Source of the DNA: Gracilaria gracilis
Taxonomy: Eukaryota; Rhodophyta; Florideophyceae; Gracilariales; Gracilariaceae
Reading direction: 5' to 3'
DNA length: 64,000 bases
Assembly (NCBI GenBank): GCA_030374805.1
Contig: JARGSG010000018.1
Coordinates: 1 to 64,000 of the forward strand
This document shows positions 43,919 through 56,347 of this stretch, piece by piece. The notes under the pieces were generated by a model. That model was given only the letters and a program-made list of their open reading frames with translations. It was not told the origin of the DNA and did no database searches. The stretch's first letter is position 1. The number at the start of each line of letters is the position of its first letter. Position numbers and translations under genes: made by a program.

Positions 43919-44900
43919 ATGAAGTCGCCTCACCTGCCGCAAACCTTACCTGCACCCGCACCCACGGAAGCCGATGCTCTTCTCTCCCGGTCCAGCGGCG
44001 CCACGTCCCCCGCCCCTGCGCAGCATGGGCTCGCGTGGATCACTTTGGCCGCGCTATGCTTCTCCTTCATGATGATTTCCATCCGGCTCAGCGCCACCCA
44101 CTTTGGCTTTTCCACATCTGCTTCTTTGTTGCTGCGGTCCATTGCGCACTTGGTGCTTTCAAGCATCCTGCTTGTAAGGTTTCTGCATGTGTCACCTCTG
44201 GATCTGCCGCCTTCGTATCGCCGCATGTTACTCATCCGCGGTTTGTTTGGGACGGTTGCTATGGTGCTTGCGTTCAAATCGCTCGCTTATTTGCCTGCCG
44301 GAGAGGCTTCTTCCATATATGCGTGCAGTCCTATTCTCACTATGATGCTTTCAAAGCTCGTATTGAACGAGATTTGCAGTGTAACCGATGTGCTGTGTGC
44401 ACTTGTTGCTTTGCTTGGCGTTTGGTTGATTGCTGGCCCCAGCGCAAGTGATTTGAATGGCGATCAGCACGTCGTGGGCGCCCTGTTGGTGTTTGTTGGA
44501 GCTCTATTTGGTTCGGGCGCCTATGTGTGCGTGCGTGGAATGGGAACGCGTGTTCATTTCATGCTTTCCGTGTTCGCGCTCGGTGTTATTGGAACGCCAA
44601 TCACTGCATTTCTAGGTGGGCGCGAAGCAATGCATCAGATCATATACAATCACAAAGGAACAGCTACCATGTTGTTGGGGTCGTTGTCAGCGTTTTTTCG
44701 CCCAGACCTGTCTGAATAAGGGTCTGCAATCGAGCAAAGCGGGACAGGGTATTATTATGAAGAATCTTGAAGTTCCGTTTGTATATGTTCTTGCGCTCTT
44801 GTTGTTGGGCGAGAAATCGAGTCCGCCAAGAATTTTAGGCTCTTTACTAGTCGTGTGTGCGGTAGTTGTTATAGGTTTGAGATCTCAGATAAACGCGTAG
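43919..44900 (+). pseudogene. EamA/DMT-family membrane transporter with one frameshift
   Basis: Drug/metabolite transporter of the 10-TM EamA type, closest in style to SLC35G-like proteins; substrate unknown. Met at 43919 (MKSPHLPQTLPAP) is the likely start; the earlier open codons run through the hairpins. After a Pro/Ala-rich cytosolic tail come about ten hydrophobic segments, with a conserved-looking RGLFGTVAMVLAFKSLAYLP and an EASSIYACSPILTMMLSKLVLNE-type second half of repeat 1 (residues given only in outline). The frame breaks in a T6 run at 44693-44698; with five T the frame continues (AQTCLNKGLQ) through the last two TM segments to 44900. A single homopolymer lesion suggests a sequencing error or very recent loss. 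Confidence 0.85.
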
Positions 44901-45674
44901 AAGCACATTTATATTTTGCTAACGTTCACTGTTGACAAATTGGGGTAGATTGTCTTGAAACCAATGTGGATGATGCTCAAGTCATACCAGATTGGGTTGA
45001 AACTGTCTTTTTTGAGGGTATTTCAAGCAGAGATGGCGAGTTGGGTCCTCGTTCTCAACAATCACTCAATGTATCTTGCGGTATATGATAACTTTCGAAT
45101 AATTGCTTGTTGACAGATGTCTCAAATTCGAAGAGTTCTTTCTTGCTAGATTGCAATCATTGGAAAGTAATATATGGTTTTCTATAAGGTCGCGATATAG
45201 TGCTCAAATGAGAGAACTTTCTATTTGGTGCCCATAGAACGGCGTTGTACGTGGGTGGCACTATATTGTAGACCCCAGTAAGTAGATTGTCACAATTAAC
45301 AGTGCAGACATGCTAATATTAAACATACTAGAACAAGGGAAAGGCGGCCTTTGGCCGCACGGCGCGCTTCGCCGCTGCCGCTCCCACACTGCGAAATCGC
45401 AGGGATTTCTCCATACTGCAGTATGAAATTCGAACCGTGACAAATAATTTTGCTTTCTTGAAGCCGAAACCTCTCGTAAAAATCACGCATCACGCAATGC
45501 AAAACAGGTTCATGAAAACAATTTATTCCTCTACTACAATTCAAAAACCTTAGATAGCTAAAATAAGTAGAATGAACCTTTTCATATTTCGTGGTGAGGT
45601 CTTCAGTTTCTTTTTTCTCCGCAAGAACGGATTTACATTTCTAGCATAAAAGCCTACGAATCTGAAATTTCACT
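44901..45674. other. Intergenic, no gene seen
   Basis: AT-rich except for a short GC-rich block near 45340-45390. It holds the 3' end of the transporter transcript and presumably the promoter of the next gene. Confidence 0.45.
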
Positions 45675-46289
45675 ATGAGCGCGAATCCTGGTACCCCCAG
45701 AAAGCTTACAATTAACCAAATTTGTACCAACTTTGGCGTGTTTGCTTTGTACAAAATGGGCGCGCGGACAAGTAGCAACAGCCAAAGGCAGAGGAGCACA
45801 CCTTCAATCAGCTTTTATTTCGCCGAAGAGTATGGAACAGACCTGCTTCCATTTAGTTTTAGAGATCCAGATGTTTATGACAGGCGCCTAGAATGGGACA
45901 AAGACGCTTTCGAGGCTCTCAATCGCTATCGAACGGAGAAAGGTTTGAAGCCAGCAAAATGGTCGTCCTTCATGAATGGCAAAGCACTGGAGATATCCGC
46001 AAAGCAGATACGACGCAAAAGATTTGAAGTTGAAACGAATGAGCCAAATATTTATTCGACGTCGTTTATCATAAAGACTTCCGATCCTGAACCTGTTATT
46101 GAAGATGCGATGCAGATGGGCCTGTCGAAGGCAAGGTCGCAAAGACTGTGCATGAGTGGCGTTTATCGACGCGCTGACCCGATGACGGCGAGTATGGGAT
46201 GGGTTATAAATGGCCAGTTTGACGGAGCTGTTGCTGTGTTGGTGTTTAGAAACGCAGTGATGGTAACAACAGTTTTGGGTAGGATTTGA
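45675..46289 (+). CDS. Unknown 204-aa protein
   Basis: ATG at 45675 (MSANPGTPRKLT) opens 204 codons without interruption. The middle part (FEALNRYRTEKGLKPAKW then a helix with ALEISAKQI) resembles the first helix of CAP/SCP-type domains, and a later GWVINGQFDGAVAVLVF could be a beta hairpin, but the usual CAP His and Glu pattern is not clear and no signal peptide is visible. It stands alone between the transporter and transposon TE-H, 125 bp before the terminal repeat of TE-H. It could be a real small gene; function unknown. Confidence 0.55.
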   Translation: MSANPGTPRKLTINQICTNFGVFALYKMGARTSSNSQRQRSTPSISFYFAEEYGTDLLPFSFRDPDVYDRRLEWDKDAFEALNRYRTEKGLKPAKWSSFMNGKALEISAKQIRRKRFEVETNEPNIYSTSFIIKTSDPEPVIEDAMQMGLSKARSQRLCMSGVYRRADPMTASMGWVINGQFDGAVAVLVFRNAVMVTTVLGRI

Positions 46290-46432
46290 GGACCTAAAAA
46301 GAAAGTTTGCAATTAGATTTTTGCAAATGTTCCACACTAAATTTAAATAATTGTATTCAATCTGGAATAATGAGGCTCTAAAACACGAGAAATCGCCAGT
46401 TTTTTATATTTACACCCAGTGACCGCAAATAA

Positions 46433-47678
46433 AGTGGGTTCAAAAATAGTGTGGGTACCTGTATTAACACCCGGTTTGCCAGTCAATGTAGATTTTTTTG
46501 AGGAAAGTTGACAATGAATAATTTCCTACTTCTGGATAACGCCAATGAAACGCATATCAAGAGATAGCCCTGACTCTGAAGATGACAAGAATGTAACCCT
46601 TATGCAAGATTGCTACATTCTCGAAGTGTTAGGACGCGTTGTAAGAACGTAAGGAGCGACTTGTGAGGGTAAGACACCAATACTAGACGTCGATAGATAT
46701 ATTCGAAAAATACTGTTTTCGAACTTGCATACAATTTCTATTTATACGTTCTACAACTGACGTTCAATTTTGAAATCCTTCTGCCTCGTACCGTTCCGGT
46801 TTATCCTCTGCACATGATCTGAAGTACTTCCCAACAAAAACCCACCACCACCCTCTTCAATCTTGCCATCAAACGTGTCTTAGTAAACCAATAGTTCGCA
46901 TTACCCGTAATAATGATAAAGTCTCAACGAAGCATCAAACGTGTCCTATACAACAAAATGAACGAAATTCATGATGGATCTGTATCTGAGCCTTTACTGT
47001 AAAGCGTTCTTACCTTTCTTGGACTCCAAGCTTTGGCACACAATTTATCCGCATCACGGCATCTCGTCCGAGTCACAGAAGCTTCAATATCGGACCTAAA
47101 AAGATGTGACAATGTTCTACGTCAAATATTAGGTAACCCTTCGACACATGTATCCTGTTAATCCAAAAACTTACATCTAAAGAAGAATTGGCGTTTTTGA
47201 TGGCATTGGCCTTTCCTGCATTACGAAAGATACTGCACCGGCCTTGAAAGCTACGAAGCGAGGTTCGGTTGAAAGACGTGTTCTCAAAGCTGTCTTGTGC
47301 TCAACGATGAAGCGCAACGCACTCAACGAGTTTTCGGAAGAAGCAAGCCTGCAAAATTCTGATGACAACGTTATTGATGCTGAAGGCAGTTGCATCGTAA
47401 TCTCAGAAATAATATAAGTAGTTGGGAGATTGAATCGGGATTCTCTCTTGATAAATGGAAAACTGAGTATTCGCAGAAGACATGTTTTGCTCTGCAATCA
47501 GAATCAGGTGAAATTTATTGTAAGGTTTATATTTCTAAGGCCAAATATTGAACTGCTATCTTAGGGAACTAAACGAATTACTATCAATGAAAAAGATTAC
47601 ATTCTACCAGCTGTCACTAGGAAGAAGAAGCGAGTTGTACTGTACCAATAATATCTGAACACCTGTAATCAACATCAG
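46433..47678. other. 5' non-coding part of TE-H
   Basis: No trusted reading frame; it may contain upstream exons of the transposase gene, since the N-terminus of that frame is not defined. A GTGTGGGTACCTG subterminal motif at about 46447 has a counterpart near the other end. Confidence 0.4.
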
Positions 47679-49970
47679 GTGCCGGCACTTGGAAGAACTA
47701 CGTTCTTCAAAACATGTTCATGTTTGACAGCTCGTGACAGTAAGAGGAAGTCCGCAATTGTTTTTTTGGTTGGGTCATATGTCAATGACAGCATTCTGGG
47801 TTTTTGTAGAATGGTAAAGATCTTTGTTCCTCTAGATGAGAGGATTGCTGTCAAAAATCAGATCGAGTGCGTGGTATATTTTATGAAGACTATTTTTCTC
47901 GACTCACACGTAGATCGAGACTTGTGCGGGATGCATGAGAACAAATTTGCCGTGAGGGCGAAAAACAATTCTGAATCACACGAGGAAGAGATCCGGGACA
48001 TTAAGTGCCATGCCTGTTTTGCACCTTTTGGCGTGCTCAACAAATTGAAGGCGTTTATTCCTTCACTACGTGGGGATGCTGTCTCAATGCTTGACAATAT
48101 TGGGCATAAGTTTTTGTTGTACTTTGCTCACTTGCACAGAGTGAGAGCATAGCAGAAGGCACTAGAAAAGGTGTTTGAAGACATTCTGCAGCAAAAACAA
48201 CATAATCGCGTCGTTATAATTGCCGACTACAAGATGAAATTTGAACCGATCCGTTATCGCAAAAAAATGGCAGACTTCTTCGGTAAGAAAGGTATCAGTT
48301 GGCATGGTGCCGTCGTGTTTCACTTACCAGCAGTTTACAACTCCACAGATCAATATCGTGGCCCTGACCATCTTTCGCTTTTGTCCTATGACCATATTGT
48401 TCAGAGTGACACGCAACAGGACCTCATAGCAGTCAGTTCTCTTTTGGAAGCTTGCATGATGCGGTTAAGGATTGACTTACCAATAGTAACTGAGGCCATT
48501 ATTCTCAGAGATGACGCTGGGTGCTATCAAAATACTACGTTACCGCTTGTACTCCCATTTATAGCTAAACGAAATGGCGTCGCCTTGCTCCGGTTCATGC
48601 ATACTGAGACTCAGGATGGGAAATCTCTTGTTGATGCTCACTTTGCTATTGCAATGAGACACGTTTGCAAAATTGTGTCACAGGGAATGGATGTTACTAC
48701 GCCATCATCACTCGCCACAGCGCTAAGATCTGGTGGGGAATTGAAGAACTCTGCGGCAGAGGTGGTTCGAATTGACAGGACACATGCCAATCTGAAGGCA
48801 TGGAATAATCTTAGAGGAACGCCTGCTAATGGACTGCCGTGGATAGGGAGAAACAATGAGTATCGTTATGACGGGTGGTCCCTTGATGGATCAAAAGTAA
48901 GTGTGAGTTGTTATAAATATTCTGATCATGGAGAGGGGAGAAGATGTCAATTTAGTCGTTCTGGAGCGCGCAAACCAATTGAGATGCACTTAGTGAAGTC
49001 ATGGGCATCTGTTCTTAGTGGGCGCGAAGATGATATTCAGCCACATATTCATGACAATGTAGAACGTATTGGGGTTGAGACAGGAGTTCGAATTCTCTCA
49101 CAAGCAATGATCCAGAGCATACTCTCCAGACGTATAGTGCGAAGCGGCCACTCAAGGTCACGGTTTTTTACTGCTGCTGAGGAGATTACGGTGGAAGGAG
49201 AAACTGAGAATGGCAGCCATGGAGATCCGGGCTCAGATAGTGAAGAAGAGACAGGAATAACTTGCGAGAAATGTCAAAAACGCTTTACTTCGGAAGGTCG
49301 TTTACTGCAGCACATGACTATTTGCGATTCTCATGGCGGGAACGAAGAATGCAGAACAGTACTTGGGCGTGCTGTAGCGCTGGCTAACCACTTGATTCAG
49401 ACGAAGGAGATATCAATAATGTCCATGAAAGACGAACAGATCTTGAATGATGTCAATGTTTCTGACCTGACCATAGAAAAATTGAAACCAGGATGGAGCC
49501 GTCGTGAGGTCAAAGCAAGAAAAGTGTCAACGTACATCGAAAAGCACGAAATCACTCTTCAGCACTTGTTTCAAAGAGGGTCTGCTGACAGGTCAATGAA
49601 AATGGGTCCGTCCTCAATGCGGGAACATTTGCTCGAACTGCACGGCGATCGATTTGACATTCCAGCCGAAAGTGATATACAGAAGTATATTCAAGTACTA
49701 TTCTCACGGCAGAAGAACGGGTCAGCTGCTGTCAGAGCTTGCAGAATGCCTGAAGTGTATCGAGAGTTTGTGGAAGATATTGTGGTCGAAAAGAACTATG
49801 CTATTGCACCTTCCTTAGTAGGGAAGCTTTTAAAAACGCAGTTCAATTCTGAGAATGGATTACCTCAAGACTTTCCAGCCACCTCTCAAATCAAGAGCAG
49901 AGTTTCTTCTCTGAAGACTTCTCATAAGCGAGAAACTAGTTTACCCGATGATACAAATGAACATTGCTAG
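47679..49970 (+). pseudogene. Transposase-like protein of TE-H (unnamed DDE-like family), one in-frame stop
   Basis: Two open stretches in the same phase (to 48149 and from 48153) are separated by a single TAG (48150-48152). Likely catalytic acids: Asp in VVIIADYKMKF (48226), Asp in ILRDDAGCYQN (about 48510), and an acidic residue in HTETQDGKSLVDAHFA (about 48600-48645), with the FGKKGISWHG block between the first two. A C2H2 finger CEKCQKRFTSEGRLLQHMTIC-type lies at 49264-49326, followed by a basic region and a helical C-terminus. From memory, proteins with a DYKMKF/GKRGxSWHG core are widespread, uncharacterised and transposon-like in many eukaryotes; I cannot attach a Pfam name. No exact start can be chosen. 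Confidence 0.65.
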
Positions 49971-52183
49971 ACTGGGCATAGATACACTTCATCGGAAAGA
50001 AGATGAATTTCCATGGATAGCCGAGCCATCCAGATCGTTCAAAATGGAAATGAAGTTGAGATAACAAGCTCAAACCAGAGCGAGGTCTGAAGCGAAGGCG
50101 TTCGGTAGCGTGTTCTCCGTGAAGTTTATCGGGTAAAAGCGATTTGGGTGTTTGGCATCACGTTTCAACCGAGAGCCTGAGATGAGTCTACAATTAGAAG
50201 AAGACAGCGAATACATGCGTTAAGTTGGCAGAGCGTTTCGTAAATGTTCTGTATGTGACCTATATGGCATAAGGGTGCCCTTTGTCTACCGTAATTGCGT
50301 GAATACATATCCTCAGGAGCTATTCCAATTCAATCAGGAAAGAGATATATATTTGTATACTGGAAAACTGACTCGACTTCAACTCTGGGCTCGATCATCT
50401 GTTGCAAATCCTTTAGTATTGAAAATAAGTTTTTGCCTTATCACGTCATCTTTGCCGAACTTCCTGGCAATTTTGGTTGCTCATAGACTCAAGGCATACT
50501 CAACACCCAGGCTCCATATCTGGTTCTCCGAGACCAATTTATTATGCGGTATAGCCTGTAATTGGAAACAATGCAGTATACAAATTTTCGTTCAAGTTTA
50601 TCACCATAGTCTATTGCGCTGCAACTATTTGCTTGTTTTGCGTAGAACCAATGTGTTTGAAAGTGAACGAAGAACACATTGTGTTCGTCATTGCAGCGAT
50701 GCCGCCGTTCATTGTTTCAGCGTCTCTGGTTTGCACACTACTGGGTATGAGTGGGCACTGGTTTCTGATCAACATCAGTTCGAGCTTTCTTTTTTATTCC
50801 CCTCGACAGCTGGATGTTTTTTTTGGGTGGACGGTTTGACTTTGTCCTGCTTCTACTTGTAGTAATTGATATATGAGCAGCACATTTTCATAACTGTTGC
50901 TACATTGGTGAGTGTTGTTGTTGGCACCAGAAAAACTCAAAACGTTTTGGATTCTGGTATTGCCGTGAATTATGCAAAGTAAACTATGTTGTGCCAGACG
51001 TTCTGCTAGCGTTTGTTTTGATCATTGTGATAGAAAGAATCTCTTTGCATTCGGGTTTGCGTTTATGCAGAGGAACAATGCATGTGGCTCATTGTTTGCC
51101 CATTTCTTGAGCCATCCGTGTTAGCTGTGTGATTCAAGCTGTTTGATTGTTATCATTGACCAAGGCGAAAACGGATGAGAATAAGCTTTGGAGTTCAAGT
51201 TCTTTGCAGTCTCCATAGTATAAAGTCCATATGTATCTACGACGGTCCTGGCTGACTATCGCGTGCGATGCACCTTGACGATGACCCAGTCAACAATGCA
51301 GTGTGAAAACTGCAGTGCGTTGCTGTCACACTGTGTATCGCCCAATAATTTGTGAGTGTCGGGTTTTTGAAGAAGAAAGAATTGGTTTTCGGATTCTGTA
51401 CACTGTAATGCAGACGTCGCGTGGATGAACTCTTATTTTTTCAATACTTTTATCGATGTAAATTTCAAAAACTTCCCTGTTTTGGATTCAATATAGTTTG
51501 AAAATGGCTCGTTTCTGCATTGTTTTGAGGCCGTATTCGAGTTTTTCGCCTTCCAATTGACTGAAATACAAGGTTTCATAAGAATTGGCTGGAAAAAAGT
51601 TACTTACATCGCTTGTAAGTTCCTCAAAACCTGCCGAAAAAAACGACTATTGACTCACGAATTACATTAAAATGTAGCCCACACTATTAAAGGTGCCTTC
51701 TGATGAAGACCAGGAAGAATTAATGTGGCCTTTATTGTCTCTGACCCCATCCAAATCATCGTAGAGCAAAGCCTTGCTGCTTTTTATGCCGAAATTCCAT
51801 GCAAAGAACCATACTCTTCCAATATTTCTCGCTCACACTGCGCGGGCTCACAAAGATGGCCCGGTCTTGTGTTCCTAGCCATCAGTGCGAAAAGCAGGTA
51901 CGATAGTGCGTGGCTACAAGACGAGGTAAATGCGACGCCAGTTGAACAAGAAACGCTGATTCAGAGCGAAGTTCGTGCCGATGCGTATATTAAGACGTGA
52001 TGAGCTCGGAATTGAAATCAATAAACGACAATTTAACCCACATTATTTCTGCAAATTTATATTAATCTGGGCTACATTATTTACGCCTGCACCTTAATTA
52101 CGTGGGTACCTAATTAAATGTGGCCCACACTATATCCGGTTTTGTCGGTGCGGAAAAAGAGAGCAAAAATAATGTGGGCTACA
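49971..52183. other. 3' non-coding part of TE-H
   Basis: 2.2 kb without a recognisable product. Near the end (51670-52180) several copies of a TGTGG(G)CYACATTATT-like motif occur in both orientations, the pattern expected of subterminal transposase-binding sites. Confidence 0.55.
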
Positions 52184-52202
52184 TTATTTGCGGTCACTGG
52201 GT

Positions 52203-52664
52203 AGCGCATCGGTGGACTTTCTTTCAACCCCGACGGAGAAACCGATGAACTATGACGGAGGTCTAATAAACATATTATTTATTGACTTCTTGCGCACAGC
52301 TATGTAGAACGATCTTTATGATCTTTATTTTCGGAAAGTGTAGGAGACACAGAGCGACAAAGGTCATGTGCTCTGCTACCCCGTAAAGTAAACACCTTAC
52401 GCGTTCAGAGTGTCGCAGAAAAACATCTCTGCTCCTAAAAGGGAGGGCGGGTAGGGTGAAAACAAAACCTGAGAGAACAAAAGCAGGAGAACCTGAAACG
52501 ACAGTAGTTAGAAAACGCAACGACGACAAGTTGGAAAACGCGAAAAAAAAACTAGATCGCAGGTAGTGCGTTCGTCTGCCGTCGTTACCGGAGAGGCTTT
52601 TCAGTACAAGTGCTCGAAAGCGGGAAAACTTCCACATCATCGGGCTTGAGCCGACAGTGCAGAC
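52203..52664. other. Spacer between TE-H and copia E2
   Basis: No gene seen. About 30 bp near 52230 (GGAGAAACCGATGAACTATG region) resembles 43370-43405, suggesting shared older repeat DNA. Confidence 0.4.
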
Positions 52665-52758
52665 TGTGAGGAACAGCCTCTGGCCGGAGCCGTTTACTTT
52701 GTGAGCTCGCTCATCTGGTGCTTATCTAGTTGAGTGTCTACTGTAAGACTGATTGTCA
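52665..52758 (-). repeat. 3' LTR of copia E2
   Basis: 94 bp, plus strand TGTGAGGAACAGCC to CTGATTGTCA. Very short for a copia LTR. Confidence 0.93.
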
Positions 52759-52774
52759 TTGAAAAAAATGTGAA

Positions 52775-55700
52775 TTAGCAAGGATGGTTGTGCTGATTGA
52801 CAGTTCCTGGTGATGATTCACATTTTTGGAAAGCGGGGGTGATATTCAAACGGTTTCGAAGTTCGATGAATCGGTCTCTGTGTAGTGGCTTCGTAAATAT
52901 GTCGGCTAATATGTTTGCTGTTGAAATTCGTTGTACCTCGACGGAACCTTCGGCAATATGGTGTTGGAGGTAGTGGTGGCAGATGGCGATATATTTTTTA
53001 CGCTTCGTAGGTGATTGATTTGATGCGAAAAGTATTGCGGATTGGTTGTCGATTAATTGCGGTGTTGGGTAGAGGTCTGTCTTTGTGGTTGCATGGAGAA
53101 GATTCCGAAGCCATTTGGTGTTTCTTGTGGCATTTATGGCTGCGATATATTCCGCTTCGGTCGTGGATTGCGCGACAACAATTTTTTTGCTCGATTTCCA
53201 CGATACTGGTGTGTGACCCACGAGTTGAACAGTTCGAGAAATGGATTTTCTATCTTTCGCGTTTGCAAAGTCTGCATCGCTATAGGCACTAAGAAGATGC
53301 TTAGGTTTCTGTGGAGGGGTTGAGTACAGGAGTCCGTGTGTGCGTGTCCCTTTTAAGTATCTGAGTAGCGTTTTCATGGCTCGGCAGTGATGACGTTGGA
53401 GTGCATCCATGTGCTGGGAAAGCCTATTTGTTGCGTACATGATGTCGGGCCGGGTACTATCGGTTATGTACCGTATTTTTCCCAGAATTCTGCGGTAGTT
53501 TGTTGCTTCCAATGAATTTAATGGTTCTGAATCTGGCTGTTGGTCGAGATCTTTCAGGTTGGATCACGGCGTGAGCGTTTGGTTGCTGTTTTCCATATTT
53601 GTTTCTTCGAGTAGTGCGTCTAGGGTGTCTGGTTGTGACAGATGTATTTGCCCTGATTTTGTTCTTCGTACTGTCCAGTTCAGGAAACGTGAGGAAGCTC
53701 CTAGTCGTTTCACCTTGTATTTCTTCAGCAGTTGGGTGTGGAGTTCGTCTATCAGTTTTTGGGAGGAGGCCAGTACTAAGAAGTCGTCGATGGTGGTGCT
53801 TATGATTTTGATTCCTTCTGCTGTTTGTTTTGTGTATAGGCAGGGATCGTGTTCAGAGGGTATGAAGTTGAGGTTTGAAAGAAATTTCTGTACGCCGTGG
53901 TTGTAGTAATAAGCAGCTGGAGGAGAGCCATACAGGTCGCCTTTGAGCAGTCCGTATTTGCCGTCATGTGATGCCGTGCCATCGAATTTGGGCATTTGTT
54001 TCACGTAGACTGGTTTATCGTTCTGGTATGATTCATTTAGGTACGCTGACTTGATGTCAAAATGTTCGAGTGGGAACTGGTAGATGGCGTTGAAGGCCAG
54101 TAGTAGTCGCTGTGTTGTTCTGTCTGCTGTGTTGGTCGTCCGGTGTTTGGGGTTGTAGTGTATGCCTGTCTTCATAAGGTCGCCGCGTAGGTTACAGCGG
54201 GCTTTGCGCTGTCTGATGTTTCGTTCTGCGGAGCGCTTGTAGTGGTATATCATCATTAACGGGATGATGGCCTCTGGTGACGGAAGCACATTGCGAGGTA
54301 GCCACTGTATGCTGTTATGTTGATCGATGTTGTTCAGTTCGGCGTCGTGTGCCGCTTGCCATTGTGTGGCGTCGGGATACTTTCGTGCCTGTTGTATGTT
54401 GGCTGGTGGCGGTGTGTCTATTTTTATCTGGGTGGAAATAGTACGATTGTTTGTTGCCTTTGTTTTGAACCCGTGTGTTGTCGTGACCGTGGGGTCTGTT
54501 TTCTTGTGGTACGGGTGGAAGTCTTGTGTTCGAACTTGTTGATATTCTTTGGTGTTGACGTTGAGTACTGTGATATGGGTGAGGGAGTGTTCGTACATGT
54601 ACCGTACCGTTTGCGCACGGGGTTCTAATTTCATTTTTGGTGAATAGACTGGTATTGTCCCAACTTGTCCAAATGTATAGAGGCGTTTGATTGTGGGCTT
54701 GTTGCCGTACCACAGATGGTAAGGGGAGGTTTTGATGGCGTTTTGATGCATCAAGTTATACTTGAACACTGTATCTCGCGCTGCATCCTCCCAATTTAGG
54801 TCTGGAAGTTTTGCTGCTTTGAGAAGTGCTCTTGCTGATTCTATTACGGTTCTGTTGAATCTTTGGGCGATGAAGTTTTCCTGGGGTTGGTGCGGGGTTC
54901 GGAGATGATGTTTTACGCGCTGTGTATCGTAAATATGCTTTATACGATTAGATATGTATTTTTTGGCGTTATCGTTCCTGAAGTGAGATAGAGGGTGTCT
55001 CATGTTTGTATGTATATGGTGTAGCGTTTGGTCGATGTGGGTGGGAATGTTTTTGCGGTCCTTGATGAAATGGGCAAATGCGAAGCGGCTGGTGGCACAT
55101 ATAAGTATCAGAATGTGGTTGTTGCCGTGTGTAGAGGTTGGTTTCACGGGGCCACAGGTGTCTGAGCTTATGTATGCCCCTGTTAGGTAATGATGTTTCG
55201 TTGGATGGTGTGGGGCGGGATGGAGCTTGGCTTCGTTACAGGCTGAGCAGGTTATTTTGGTGTTCCACGGTAGAGTGATGGGCATGATTGGGATGAGTCT
55301 TTGGTTTGCTGTCCTGGCCAGTTTGCTTGAGTTCGCATGGTTCATCCTAAGGTGCCAGTCGTGCATTTGAAATTGCATTTTTGAGAGGCGTGGTGCTTGT
55401 TCGGGATTGTGTATTAATTGAATGGGGGAGGGGTTAGTGTCTGGTTTTGTGCGATTGAGTGGTAGCGGCATGGTTGGGTGTGTGCATGTTTTCTTGGTGT
55501 TGCTGTTTGTAGGTACTCGTGCGCTTCTTGGTTGGGATGTATTTTTACGTGGCATTGTTCTTGATGTGTGTGCATAGGTGTGTTTTATGATAGAGGCTTT
55601 CAATTCGTACTGATTGCCTGTCCACGGAGCTGTTGCTATAGTGACCGGAGGATATTTTCTTGTGTCGATGATGGAGCCTTTCTTGGCGGTGAATGTGACC

Positions 55701-56209
55701 AGACCGTATCGGGTTGCTAGGTCATTTACCGATAGTGGGTTATGCTTGAGGTTGGCGTTGGCCACTGCGTAACTTTCCATAGTGGTGCTACTCCGTTTGG
55801 GTTGGATTGTTATTGTTCCATAGTGGGAGCACTTGCTCAGCTGTTTGGTAGCGGTGGTAGTCATGGTGGGATTGGCTAGGGGTTGCATGGGAGGTGTTGG
55901 TAGTGTGAGATGTGTGGGATGTGCTCCGCTGTCGAGCATGAACGTACCCGTGACTTCTGTGCCAATTTCCGATGTGACGTCGACTGGGGGTTGGGGAGGC
56001 GGGTTTTGTTGTGGAGGGAAGTTTGGAGGGAAGCCTGGAGGGGGTGTAAGCTGAGGGTGATACTGAGGGTAGGGCCACGCGAGAGCGTAGTTGGCTTGTA
56101 ACGCTTGTTGTCTGTTTCTAGGGTGGCGGATGTCCCTGATTTCGGCGTCGGAGTGTGGAGGTTTGATTCCAAGTGAGACGTGGAATTGGCACGGTTTGCC
56201 CGAAAACAC
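52775..56209 (-). pseudogene. pol: Copia E2 pol: protease, integrase, RT, RNase H, one in-frame stop
   Basis: One frame runs from 56209 to 52775 with a single TGA at 53564-53566, between RT and RNase H. Domains: Pro-rich linker, protease FMLDSGAHPTH (about 55935), GAG-preintegrase (RMNHANSSKL, CSACNEAK), integrase core SSDTCGP (about 55170) and FRNDNAKKY (about 54975), RT FDIKSAYLNE (about 54060) and TIDDFLVLA, RNase H AYSDADFA, STTEAEYIAA, DNQSAI. Odd residues: the third integrase acid is Gln in NFIAQRFNRT where copia has Glu, and the RT box is TIDD rather than YVDD. The coding strand is rich in A and C, giving a Thr/Pro/His/Asn-rich protein. The copy is probably dead yet has only one stop. 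Confidence 0.9.
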
Positions 56210-56347
56210 ACGGCGTGAGCGTTGGTTTTAATACTGAATTTTGTAGTTGGGCGTTTGGCGTACATGACCATAGTCCCCGGTGAAGCTGAAAGGTTGTGCT
56301 GCTGTAAGTGTTGATCTGGTTACGTTTTGGGTGAATGTGTAGAGTTA

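Larger units (their letters stand above)
46414..52202 (+). mobile_element. TE-H: 5.8-kb DNA transposon with perfect 19-bp TIRs
   Basis: ACCCAGTGACCGCAAATAA at 46414-46432 is exactly inverted at 52184-52202. Subterminal regions carry repeated variants of TGTGGGCTACATTATT in both orientations. It encodes one transposase-like frame (47679-49970). No clear target duplication was seen at the outer flanks (TTTAC and AGCGC). Confidence 0.82.

Noticed and set aside
50275..50862. 195-codon hydrophobic plus-strand frame in TE-H
   Set aside because: AT-rich, no clear membrane-protein pattern or homology, and lies in the 3' non-coding part of the transposon; kept as unassigned.
52230..52262. Short similarity between about 52230 and 43370 suggesting another repeat family
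   Set aside because: Only about 33 bp with mismatches; too little to define an element.
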